From assembly GCA_007136145.1 (NCBI GenBank), contig SLHN01000200.1:1-5488 (forward strand): a stretch of 5,488 bases of DNA, given 5' to 3'. Under the pieces are notes generated by a model. It was given only the letters and a program-made list of their open reading frames with translations. It was not told the origin of the DNA and made no database searches. The translations under genes and the position numbers were made by a program. This stretch comes from Thioalkalivibrio sp. Lineage in GTDB: Bacteria; Pseudomonadota; Gammaproteobacteria; Ectothiorhodospirales; Ectothiorhodospiraceae. Numbering within the stretch: the stretch's first letter is position 1; each line of letters begins with the position of its first letter. This document shows positions 1-5,488 of this stretch, piece by piece.

Positions 1-198
1 ACCGCTCTTCCCACCGGCGCAGCAGGAGCAGCCCAAGCCCGACAGGCTCCTAGTCTGCCAAACGGGCCAACCAGGTGCTCGAAGCGCCAGGGAGTGTGGT
101 GGCGTGCCGCCGCTTTGGATATCGGGCCAACCCAGGCGCCCCGAGCAGCGGGATCAGACCCCGCATTCCACAAGGGGCCGGGGGGTGCCGCGGACATC
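1..198. other. Non-coding left edge, no gene supported
   Basis: This stretch lies downstream of the ankyrin gene. Some frames are open across it, but they run into the antisense of the ankyrin gene and show no recognisable protein motif or ribosome binding site. Two small structures are visible. One is a short inverted repeat at 36-48 (AGCC/GGCT around CGACA), which can alternatively pair as GGAGC/GCTCC at 25-50. The other is an exact 10-base direct repeat, CGGGCCAACC, at 63-72 and 123-132, exactly 60 bases apart and followed by loosely similar sequence. Neither is a clear terminator, because no T-run follows on either strand. Confidence 0.4.
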
Positions 199-1023
199 TC
201 AGTGTTTCGCTTCGGCGACCCTCAACACCGATGTAACCTCGTTATGGCCCAGGGCCTCGGCGATGTCCAGGGCAGTCTGGCCGGTGCTTTCCCGCTGGTT
301 CGGGTTGCAGCCGAGCTCCAGCAGCACCTTGACCAGCTCGGGATCGCCGCGTTCGGACGCCCGCATCAATGGTGTCCACCCGTAGAGATCCTGCACGCCG
401 AATTCGGCACCGTACCGCGCGAGCACACGTAGATTCCCGCGCTGGCCCTTGACGGTGGCCAGCAGCACCGGGGTCCATCCGTGGCGCACGCGGATATTGG
501 GATCGGCGCCAGAACGCAGCAGACTTTCCACGGTGTCCGGTTGGTCCCGTAGGACCGCAAACATCAGGGCCGTGCTGCCCTTCGGATGCCTGATGTCGAC
601 CTGCGCGCCGTGGCGCAGCAAGCTCTCGACCGCACGCTCATGGCCCAGATCCGCGGCCCACATCAGGGCTGTTTTCCCCTGGTGCGGAGCGTCTCGACTG
701 CTGCTGTCGGGGTCGGCTCCGTGCCGCAACAGGTGCTCGACGCGTGCCGTGTCGCCGCTGCGCACGGCATGAAGGAGACTCTCGGCAATGGACGATCCCA
801 GCGTCCCCGAAGGAATCAGCATCAAGAGGATCAGCGCTGTTGTCAGGGCTAGTGTGATCCCGTTTCTCCGCAGGAAGCGGTTTGCGGTGTTGGTCGAGGC
901 CGTGCCGGTCGAATACTTGCCCCAAGAACGGAGTACTGTATCCGCCGCTGTTGCAACGTATTCGCTTTTTGGTTGTTGCTTCAACGGATCCGCGAGCTTT
1001 CCTGTGCCGGGGTCAATCATCAT
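199..1023 (-). CDS. Membrane-anchored ankyrin-repeat protein
   Basis: The 274-residue protein has three parts. Residues 1-54 form a polar N-terminal stretch. Residues 55-71 form one hydrophobic segment (LALTTALILLMLIP core) preceded by RRN, which fits a signal anchor with the N-terminus in the cytoplasm. From about residue 81 to the end there are six ankyrin repeats of exactly 33 residues where complete: 84-116, 117-149, 150-182, 183-215, 216-248 and a shortened last one at 249-274. The repeats show the usual TALMxAA, LLxxGAD and G(W/Q)T signatures. Ankyrin repeats bind other proteins, so a binding role on the periplasmic face is inferred; the partner is unknown. The start ATG overlaps the mobA stop (ATGA) and no Shine-Dalgarno is visible before it, so translational coupling to mobA is likely. 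A second ATG follows directly. A later start would bring the hydrophobic segment closer to the N-terminus as a normal signal peptide, but I found no well-placed candidate. Confidence 0.85.
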   Translation of the reverse strand: MMIDPGTGKLADPLKQQPKSEYVATAADTVLRSWGKYSTGTASTNTANRFLRRNGITLALTTALILLMLIPSGTLGSSIAESLLHAVRSGDTARVEHLLRHGADPDSSSRDAPHQGKTALMWAADLGHERAVESLLRHGAQVDIRHPKGSTALMFAVLRDQPDTVESLLRSGADPNIRVRHGWTPVLLATVKGQRGNLRVLARYGAEFGVQDLYGWTPLMRASERGDPELVKVLLELGCNPNQRESTGQTALDIAEALGHNEVTSVLRVAEAKH

Positions 1024-1649
1024 CGCGCGGACGAACCAGCCATTACCCGCTGTTCGAGTTCGAGACGATCATCGGGTGTGTTGACGTTTACAAAGGCCTC
1101 TGGATGATCGGAAAGGTCCGTGGTGACCATCCGATGTTGCGCATACCACGAGTCGATCTTGCGCCCTCCCTGATCAACGAAAGCGCGTAGGTCAGGGAGC
1201 AACGAGCACTTGAGCAAGGCGATTACCGGTTGCAGGCGATTGCCATCGTGGGCGACGGCGATGTCGGCCGACTCGGCTTGTATGGACTGGAAAAGTCGTT
1301 CCACGAGGTCCCTCGGCAGCAACGGGCTATCACAGGGGACCACGGCCAGCCATGGCTGATCAACTGTCAGCATTGCCGTAAGCATGCCTGCGAGCGGACC
1401 GGAGTAGTCGCCGACGACATCCGCGACGACCCGATGCCCGTAGCGGCCATAGTGTTCCGAGTTACGGTTCGCATTGATCAGGACCTCGTCGACCTGAGGG
1501 CCGAACCGCTCCAGCACATGCTCCACCATTGGTCGGCCGGCGAGAGCGATAAGACCCTTGTCCTCGCCTCCCATTCTGCGGGCGCGGCCTCCGGCAAGGA
1601 TCAGGCCGGCGACCGCGGGCCGCATGGTGTCATTTGATTGTGCGCTCAT
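1020..1649 (-). CDS. mobA: Molybdenum cofactor guanylyltransferase MobA
   Basis: MobA transfers GMP from GTP to Mo-molybdopterin to make the MGD cofactor needed by DMSO-reductase-family enzymes such as nitrate reductase and formate dehydrogenase; it acts in the cytoplasm. The 209-residue length is slightly above that of E. coli MobA because of about ten extra N-terminal residues. The nucleotide-binding loop LAGGRARRMGGEDKG spans residues 18-32, with K31 conserved. NANR is at 59-62, GPLAGM at 84-89, PCDSP at 105-109 (D107 is the expected metal ligand), and the family signature FVNVNTP at 186-192. All match the E. coli protein by eye. The start at 1649 is preceded by GGAGG with a 4-base spacer. 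An internal ATG (residue 9) is possible but has weaker support. It is the first gene of a two-gene unit with the ankyrin gene. No mobB or molybdoenzyme gene is in the window. Confidence 0.95.
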   Translation of the reverse strand: MSAQSNDTMRPAVAGLILAGGRARRMGGEDKGLIALAGRPMVEHVLERFGPQVDEVLINANRNSEHYGRYGHRVVADVVGDYSGPLAGMLTAMLTVDQPWLAVVPCDSPLLPRDLVERLFQSIQAESADIAVAHDGNRLQPVIALLKCSLLPDLRAFVDQGGRKIDSWYAQHRMVTTDLSDHPEAFVNVNTPDDRLELEQRVMAGSSAR

Positions 1650-1684
1650 CGAGCCTCCAGTCGCTTGGGTCGCGGGCGAAATGA

Positions 1685-1713
1685 TTTCTATGCTACCTCG
1701 ATAGCCCGTGCAA
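1685..1713 (-). promoter_or_regulatory. Candidate sigma-70 promoter for mobA
   Basis: Read on the minus strand, TTGCAC (1713-1708) and TAGAAA (1690-1685) are separated by 17 bases. Each hexamer matches the consensus at 4 of 6 positions. Transcription would start near 1677, giving a leader of about 28 bases that contains the GGAGG of mobA. The spacing and placement are good but the hexamers are only moderate, so this is an inference. Confidence 0.35.
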
Positions 1714-1724
1714 TCCTTATTCGC

Positions 1725-1738
1725 CCTGAAAGTTCAGG
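1725..1738. promoter_or_regulatory. Palindrome upstream of the mobA promoter
   Basis: CCTGAA-AG-TTCAGG is a perfect inverted repeat with 6-base arms and a 2-base centre. It lies about 54 bases upstream of the predicted mobA start of transcription, next to the -35 element, where an activator or repressor dimer could bind. No matching second copy was found nearby, and the cognate regulator is unknown. Confidence 0.25.
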
Positions 1739-1872
1739 CCATGGCTGCACCCGGGCTTGCACCGCGCCGGTGGATGACTGCCCGCGGGAGGATGCCCGTC
1801 GTCCTCTGGCCCGTTATCCGATAGTGGAATTTTCGCCAATAATGGTCCATAAGAGTAGGCGCGCGGCATGTG

Positions 1873-1948
1873 CAATGGGACATTGTGGCGTATCCTTGCA
1901 TCAAGAATCGGGTCAAAGTGACGCATTTCCCGCCATTGGGCGTCAATG
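1873..1948. promoter_or_regulatory. Two CAATG/CATTG inverted repeats before the regulator
   Basis: CAATG-GGA-CATTG lies at 1873-1885 and CATTG-GGCGT-CAATG at 1934-1948. Both are perfect 5-base inverted repeats made of the same word in opposite orders, so four copies occur within 76 bases of the leader of the sigma-54 regulator gene. They could be operator sites, possibly for autoregulation. A GG/GC sequence resembling a -24/-12 promoter lies between them (1886-1900) but its spacing is one base short. No convincing sigma-70 promoter for the regulator was identified in the 1650-1994 spacer; a lone AATAAT around 1839-1844 lacks a matching -35. Confidence 0.25.
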
Positions 1949-1983
1949 CCAGGGTATTGGCTCCCCGGAAACATGAGGAGGAT

Positions 1984-1990
1984 AAGGAGG
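1984..1990 (+). promoter_or_regulatory. Strong Shine-Dalgarno of the sigma-54 regulator
   Basis: AAGGAGG sits 4 bases before the ATG at 1995 and fixes the start of the regulator. A second purine-rich site, GAGGAGG, lies just upstream at 1975-1981, so the leader carries two tandem near-consensus sites. Confidence 0.75.
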
Positions 1991-1994
1991 ATCG

Positions 1995-3422
1995 ATGAGT
2001 GGTAATCCCGATTCCAGCAAGGCACTTGCGCAGGACAGGCGCGCACGGATATCCGGTCCCGAATTGGGTTCGATTCTGATCGTGAACCCCGAGGCTTCCG
2101 TGGTGCGGGAACTCGAGGAATTGCTCCGCCACCGGTTCGCCCTGGTAGAGGTCGCGAAATCCATTGAACACGCCGAGCGGCTTCGGCAACGTTGCGAATT
2201 CGATCTGTTTATCGTCGATACCAGGTTGCCAGATGGATCGGCCATGCAATGGATCGAAACCTTGCGTGACACGGGAGTCGAGGCTGATGTCGTCGTTACG
2301 GCGGGGAATGTGGACGTGGAAACCGCGATCGCCGGGATGCGTGCGAGAGTCTCAGAGCTATTGCTGGACCCTCTTGATTCCGGCCGACTGACTGCGACGG
2401 TTGATCGTTGTTTCGCGCGCCGGCTGGCAGCGCGATCGGAGTCTCGGCACAGTCGTTCCCGAGGTCTCGATCAGCCGCCGGAGATCGTCGTCACGTACTG
2501 CGAGATGGTCAAGCCGGTATGCTCAGTGATCAAGCGCGTGGGACCAACGCCCGCCACAGTGCTGGTGCTGGGAGAGTCGGGCACGGGCAAGGAGGTGGCC
2601 GCGCGCGCGTTGCATGCCTTCAGCGGCCGTACCGGCAGCTTCGTTCCGATCAACTGTGGCGCGATTTCACCGGAGCTTCTCGAAAGCGAGTTGTTCGGGC
2701 ATGCCAAAGGTGCTTTCACCGGAGCCCATCAAGCTCGCGAAGGCCTGTTCACCTATGCCAATGGCGGGACATTGTTCCTGGACGAAATTGCCGAAATGCC
2801 GCTGGGCATGCAGAGCAAACTGCTACGGGTGCTTGATGACCAGAAGATCCGGCCGGTGGGCGGTAATCGGGAGATTCCGGTCGATGTGCGGATCGTCGCG
2901 GCCACCCATCGGGATCTCGCGGAGGCCGTGAAACAAGGCAGGTTTCGGGAGGATTTGTTCTATCGCATCAACGTGCTGACCATCCGCATGCCGGGGCTGC
3001 GCGAGCGGCAGGAGGATATTCCGACACTGGCGCACTACTTCATCAGGAATCTTGCGGACGAATTGTCGTTGCCGCCGGTCCCGCTGACCCGCGAAGATAT
3101 ACGCGTTCTGAAAAGCTATCACTGGCCTGGCAACGTCCGCGAGTTCCGTAACGTGATTGAACGTGCCGTGCTGCTCGGCCAGCCCCCGGGGACCTGCCTG
3201 CAGGGGCTTGGAGACCAAGGCGATGCGTCTGGCAATGAAACGGAAGCGAGTACAATGGCTGTTCCTGGCGCGTCGTTGACATTGGCCAGCCTCGAAAAAC
3301 GGCATATCCTTGCGGTGCTCGCCGCTTGCCAAGGCAACAAGTCCGAGGCGGCGCGAAAGCTGGCGATCTCGCGCAAGACGCTGGACCGCAAACTCCAGCA
3401 GTGGGGACGGGCGGGCGGCTGA
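1995..3422 (+). CDS. Sigma-54-dependent response regulator (NtrC family), altered receiver
   Basis: This 475-residue activator drives transcription by sigma-54 RNA polymerase. Residues about 25-140 form a receiver domain, with the likely phosphate-accepting Asp at D75 (IVDTRLPDG) and the conserved Thr at T102. However, the usual acidic pair near the first strand is N31-P32, and the usual Lys before Pro is D125 (LLDP). The AAA+ domain is complete: Walker A GESGTGKE at 193-200, the sigma-54-contacting GAFTGA loop at 239-244, Walker B TLFLDE at 259-264, and arginine-finger candidates R318 and R324 in FREDLFYR. A linker follows, then a Fis-type helix-turn-helix at about 433-470 with putative recognition helix SRKTLDRKL. 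Known NtrC-type proteins hydrolyse ATP to open the promoter and bind upstream enhancers. No histidine kinase or obvious target gene is adjacent, so the signal and regulon are unknown. The gene is divergent from mobA; that alone does not link them. Confidence 0.93.
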   Translation: MSGNPDSSKALAQDRRARISGPELGSILIVNPEASVVRELEELLRHRFALVEVAKSIEHAERLRQRCEFDLFIVDTRLPDGSAMQWIETLRDTGVEADVVVTAGNVDVETAIAGMRARVSELLLDPLDSGRLTATVDRCFARRLAARSESRHSRSRGLDQPPEIVVTYCEMVKPVCSVIKRVGPTPATVLVLGESGTGKEVAARALHAFSGRTGSFVPINCGAISPELLESELFGHAKGAFTGAHQAREGLFTYANGGTLFLDEIAEMPLGMQSKLLRVLDDQKIRPVGGNREIPVDVRIVAATHRDLAEAVKQGRFREDLFYRINVLTIRMPGLRERQEDIPTLAHYFIRNLADELSLPPVPLTREDIRVLKSYHWPGNVREFRNVIERAVLLGQPPGTCLQGLGDQGDASGNETEASTMAVPGASLTLASLEKRHILAVLAACQGNKSEAARKLAISRKTLDRKLQQWGRAGG

Positions 3423-3425
3423 AAG

Positions 3426-3437
3426 CCCCACGTGGGG
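3426..3437. repeat. 12-bp palindrome after the regulator stop
   Basis: CCCCACGTGGGG begins three bases after the regulator stop codon and is a perfect palindrome. No T-run follows, so it is not a standard intrinsic terminator. The same 156-base convergent gap (3423-3578) holds two more small hairpins: GGGGG at 3526-3530 with CCCCC at 3550-3554, and CTGAC/GTCAG at 3556-3569. Together they might slow or end transcription coming from both sides. Confidence 0.3.
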
Positions 3438-3578
3438 ATCAGGCACTGACAGGGTGGTCGGAACTGCGTTTCCCGACTGGCCCGCAGCCGGATCGCCAGT
3501 GCCCCGAGGCGGCAATATCACCCACGGGGGCGTTCATGGGCCAGCGCGTCCCCCACTGACAGAAGTCAGACGTCCGGT

Positions 3579-4073
3579 TCAGTTGTCCGGGATGTCGACG
3601 CCGAAGATTTTAAAGTGATCGTGGTCGATTTCGGTGTCACCGGTCCAGCGCCGAAAATCCTCGCTGAGCTCCTGCCCGTCGAAGCTTCTGGAGACCGCGA
3701 TCACCGTTCCTGGAGGGTATTCGCACAGGCTCTGCGCGAACAGGATCTCCTCGCGGGCCGCGGGCAGGGCGGTTGTTACGTCCGGTGCGCCGAAGGTATC
3801 CACCAGATGCTGGGCTAGCGCACGAGTAACAGTTTCCAATTCTGCGTGGTCGATTTCGGAGACCGTGACCAGAGTCGACCAGCCGAAGCTACCGATACCC
3901 AGAAACGCGTTCGCAAAGGCCTGGCGCCGCGCACCGGCAAGACTCTCGAGATCTTCGTCCCAGAAATGGAAGCCTCCGGGTACGGCCCACTCTCCGGGGG
4001 TGGCGACGCGCTCGTAGATCCTTGCATCGGAGGCATCCAGTTGCAGAACACGCAACAACTTTTCTCTGTCCAT
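3579..4073 (-). CDS. DUF6505-like small soluble protein
   Basis: This 164-residue acidic protein has no signal peptide or membrane segment, so it is probably cytoplasmic. Visible landmarks are EWAVPGGFHFW (28-38), FANAFLGIGSFGWSTLV (53-69), an acidic helix with LAQHLVDTFGAPDV, an EEI-x(6)-LCEYPPGT block, and an acidic C-terminal part. From memory these resemble the DUF6505 family, whose function is unknown to me and whose members are about this size. I also recall such genes near molybdoenzyme accessory genes, which would fit mobA in this window, but I could not check this. The frame is open up to 4274; the upstream part (67 residues rich in G, S, R and T) looks non-coding. The ATG at 4073 was chosen because the conserved-looking sequence begins there. 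The ATG at 4097 is an alternative, and neither has a strong Shine-Dalgarno. Confidence 0.7.
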   Translation of the reverse strand: MDREKLLRVLQLDASDARIYERVATPGEWAVPGGFHFWDEDLESLAGARRQAFANAFLGIGSFGWSTLVTVSEIDHAELETVTRALAQHLVDTFGAPDVTTALPAAREEILFAQSLCEYPPGTVIAVSRSFDGQELSEDFRRWTGDTEIDHDHFKIFGVDIPDN

Positions 4074-4410
4074 GGCTACCGTCTTGCACCCATCCATCAC
4101 CCGGGGCGATCGTAGCACTTCCATTGTGCGGGAAGCATTCGAGAGCCGATCAGCCCCTTGGCCGTTCCGGCAGCCAGTCGGTCCTGACCAGGTGCGGTGT
4201 GGTGAAGCCGAACCGCACCGCACCGATATCAAACCCGTTCCGATCTCCGGGGTCCCGGGCTTCCAACGGCGCAATTCGCTGCGCTCATTGGCACCCTGCG
4301 ACGTTTATCGTCCCGATTGACGCGCATTGGCATGACCTTCAGCGTGAAAGTCACGGTCACGCCCGCAAAACACCACGCCCCGACGGCGGATGTGAGTCAG
4401 CCTGCCATTT
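4074..4410. other. Intergenic spacer without a supported gene
   Basis: This is 337 bases between the DUF6505-like gene and dgkA, both on the minus strand. Open frames exist on both strands but show no recognisable motif or ribosome binding site. It contains the long hairpin described separately (4191-4224) and a small inverted repeat GCGTGA/TCACGC at 4342-4361. A weak stem CGCC/GGCG (4376-4388) lies about 20 bases past the dgkA stop and, read on the minus strand, is followed by TGGTGTTTT. The promoter of the DUF6505-like gene probably lies here but I could not identify it. Confidence 0.4.
4191..4224 (+). repeat. Long perfect-stem hairpin in the spacer
   Basis: GGTGCGGTGTGGT (4191-4203) pairs with ACCGCACCGCACC (4212-4224) around the 8-base loop GAAGCCGA. 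The stem is 13 bp: 12 Watson-Crick pairs and, in a plus-strand transcript, one G-U pair. In a minus-strand transcript that position becomes an A-C mismatch, so RNA folding favours the plus strand. There is no T-run on either side, so it is not a standard intrinsic terminator. It could be a REP-like or attenuating element, a protein site, or part of an unannotated RNA. Confidence 0.6.
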
Positions 4411-4770
4411 CTACAGAAGCACCAGAAGCCAGATCAGCCCGGCATTGGCGAAGGACAGCAGCACCGCAGCCGACGCCATATCCTTGGCGCGGGCCGAGAG
4501 CTTGTGCAACTCGCCACCAAAGCGGTCGATCGCCGCTTCGATCCCTGAGTTCAGCAGCTCGACGATCAGGATCAGGAACAGGCTGCCGATCAGCAGCGCA
4601 CGCTCCAGACCGACATCCGTCAGCAGGAACGCCGCGGGAGCCAGCACCAGGCACAGCAGAAGCTCCTGCCGGAATGCCTCTTCATGTTTGAAGGTCGAAC
4701 GCAGTCCGCTCCAGGAGTAGCCGAAGGCCTTGATAACCCGGGTCAGGCCGCGATGATTACTGTATGCCAT
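4411..4770 (-). CDS. dgkA: Diacylglycerol kinase DgkA
   Basis: DgkA is a small inner-membrane enzyme that phosphorylates diacylglycerol to phosphatidic acid with ATP, recycling lipid left over from envelope-glucan or lipid A modification. The 119 residues align throughout with E. coli DgkA (about 120 residues): GYSWSGLR near the N-terminus, HEEAFRQE at 29-36, VELLNSGIEAAIDR at 70-83, and LSARAKDMASAAVL at 91-104. The catalytic Glu and Asn positions (E71, N74, E78) are present. Three membrane segments lie at about 37-51, 56-73 and 99-119. The ATG at 4770 was chosen because it matches the E. coli N-terminus. The ATG at 4785 has a better-placed GGA upstream, and a GTG at 4812 would add 14 residues. 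It lies 99 bases downstream of the GAPDH gene on the same strand, so co-transcription is possible. Confidence 0.93.
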   Translation of the reverse strand: MAYSNHRGLTRVIKAFGYSWSGLRSTFKHEEAFRQELLLCLVLAPAAFLLTDVGLERALLIGSLFLILIVELLNSGIEAAIDRFGGELHKLSARAKDMASAAVLLSFANAGLIWLLVLL

Positions 4771-4869
4771 AGGCGCGGTGTCCATAGTTTCGGTCCAACG
4801 ATCCGGTGCCACCGAGCCGAGCCGGGCGCGGCATCAGGCAGCCAAGCCGGTCCTGTCTGTCCGAGCCGG

Positions 4870-5488
4870 TCAGAGATCTCGGGCGATCCGCCGAACCAGT
4901 TCCACCAGCCTGTTCGCGTAGCCCCATTCGTTATCGTACCAGGCGAGCACCTTGACCTGGGTGCCGTCGATCACCAGCGTCGAGGGCGCATCGATGACCG
5001 CCGAGCGTGGGTCGGTGCGGTAGTCAGCCGAGACCAGCGGTCGTTGCTCGTATCCGAGGATGCTCTCGAGCGGGCCTTTTGAGGCCGCGGCAAGCAGGAG
5101 CCCGTTGACTTCCTCGACCGTCGTTGGACGTTCGGCCTCGAAGGTGAAATCGGTCAGCGAGGCGTTCATCAATGGTACGCGTACCGCGTGCCCGTTCAAC
5201 CGTCCATCCAGCTCCGGGAAGATGTCGCCTATGGCTCGTGCCGACCCGGTGGTCGTGGGTATCAGCGAGATTCCGGCCGCACGCGCGCGTCGCAGGTCCG
5301 GGTGGGGCCGGTCCACGGGCGACTGGGTATTGGTCATGTCGTGGACGGTCAGGATCGCACCATGGCGTATGCCAACGCCCTCGTGCAGGACTTTCACGAT
5401 CGGGGCGAGACAGTTGGTGGTGCAGGAAGCGGCGGTCACCACGTGATGCTGATCGGGTCGATATGACTGGTCGTTGACCCCCATCACG
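4870..5488 (-). CDS. Glyceraldehyde-3-phosphate dehydrogenase, ArsJ-associated type (partial)
   Basis: The C-terminal 205 residues are present; the NAD-binding N-terminal part continues beyond the right edge. The first in-window codons (GTG, ATG) are internal, not a start. The catalytic Cys is C22 in SCTTNC and the partner His is H49, the 27-residue distance of classical GAPDH. The phosphate-binding PTTTGSA (77-83) and the C-terminal WYDNEWGYANR (from 183) are intact. Two features separate it from glycolytic GAPDH: HDMTNTQ instead of the usual HSYTNDQ type, and RVPLMNASLTD (103-113) where glycolytic enzymes have RVPTPTGSVVD. These match my memory of the GAPDH paired with ArsJ. That enzyme uses arsenate in place of phosphate to form 1-arseno-3-phosphoglycerate, which ArsJ exports. 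No arsJ lies downstream; it may be upstream, outside the window. Confidence 0.9.
   Translation of the reverse strand, partial: VMGVNDQSYRPDQHHVVTAASCTTNCLAPIVKVLHEGVGIRHGAILTVHDMTNTQSPVDRPHPDLRRARAAGISLIPTTTGSARAIGDIFPELDGRLNGHAVRVPLMNASLTDFTFEAERPTTVEEVNGLLLAAASKGPLESILGYEQRPLVSADYRTDPRSAVIDAPSTLVIDGTQVKVLAWYDNEWGYANRLVELVRRIARDL

Noticed and set aside
1..48. Minus-strand hydrophobic peptide (VGLGLLLLRRWEER) at the window edge, resembling a membrane-anchor tail
   Set aside because: It follows a stop codon closely with no start codon or Shine-Dalgarno before it, and the window ends too soon to judge.
1886..1900. TGGCGTATCCTTGCA as a sigma-54 (-24/-12) promoter for the regulator
   Set aside because: The GG and GC are separated by 9 bases, but sigma-54 promoters need 10. 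The -24 part also matches poorly after TGGC.
1973..2005. Ten-codon leader ORF (MRRIRRIDEW) overlapping the regulator start
   Set aside because: It arises from the two purine-rich Shine-Dalgarno sequences, has only a weak site of its own, and there is no other sign of a leader peptide.
2823..3521. Minus-strand open frame of 232 codons opposite the regulator
   Set aside because: It lies antisense to the clearly coding AAA+ and helix-turn-helix regions, and its product is a low-information His/Arg/Pro-rich sequence.
4074..4274. N-terminal extension of the DUF6505-like protein
   Set aside because: The added 67 residues show no conserved pattern and cross the long hairpin. The recognisable protein begins at 4073.
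4366..4388. Intrinsic terminator after dgkA (minus strand)
   Set aside because: The stem is only 4 bp, the run of T is short and begins six bases beyond the stem, so it is too weak to call.
4022..4720. Plus-strand open frame of 232 codons across the spacer and dgkA
   Set aside because: It is antisense to dgkA, rich in Arg, Ser, Pro and His as expected of a GC-rich shadow frame, and has no motif.

Overview
The window is GC-rich, with compact, closely spaced genes on both strands. It looks like chromosomal DNA of a proteobacterium, probably a gammaproteobacterium: MobA and DgkA align by eye with the E. coli proteins, and the regulator is a standard sigma-54 activator. I cannot name a genus. 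There is no rRNA, tRNA, CRISPR array, transposase or phage gene.

Layout from left to right. Bases 1-198 hold no convincing gene. Next come two minus-strand genes that overlap by the four bases ATGA: mobA (molybdenum cofactor guanylyltransferase, 1649 to 1020), then a membrane-anchored ankyrin-repeat protein (1023 to 199). A 345-base divergent spacer (1650-1994) carries a plausible mobA promoter, a 14-base palindrome, and two inverted repeats built from the same 5-base word near the next gene. On the plus strand at 1995-3422 is a sigma-54-dependent (NtrC-type) activator with a complete AAA+ domain and a Fis-type DNA-binding end, but an altered receiver domain. After a short convergent gap with several small hairpins comes a minus-strand gene for a small soluble protein resembling DUF6505 (4073 to 3579). 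Bases 4074-4410 are non-coding as far as I can tell and contain a striking 13-bp-stem hairpin. The right end holds minus-strand dgkA (diacylglycerol kinase, 4770 to 4411) and, 99 bases upstream of it, the C-terminal two thirds of a glyceraldehyde-3-phosphate dehydrogenase cut by the window edge. That enzyme has the sequence features of the ArsJ-associated (arsenate detoxification) type rather than the glycolytic one.

How the genes may work together. MobA finishes the bis-MGD cofactor of DMSO-reductase-type molybdoenzymes. From memory, DUF6505 genes occur in clusters with molybdoenzyme accessory genes, so a loose molybdoenzyme theme is possible but not shown here. The sigma-54 activator has no kinase and no clear -24/-12 target promoter in the window. 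The GAPDH would make 1-arseno-3-phosphoglycerate for export by ArsJ. No arsJ lies downstream of it, so a partner would have to be beyond the right edge. I see no clear new multi-gene system. The points most worth a second look are the ArsJ-type GAPDH, the altered receiver, the mobA-ankyrin coupling and the hairpin near 4200.
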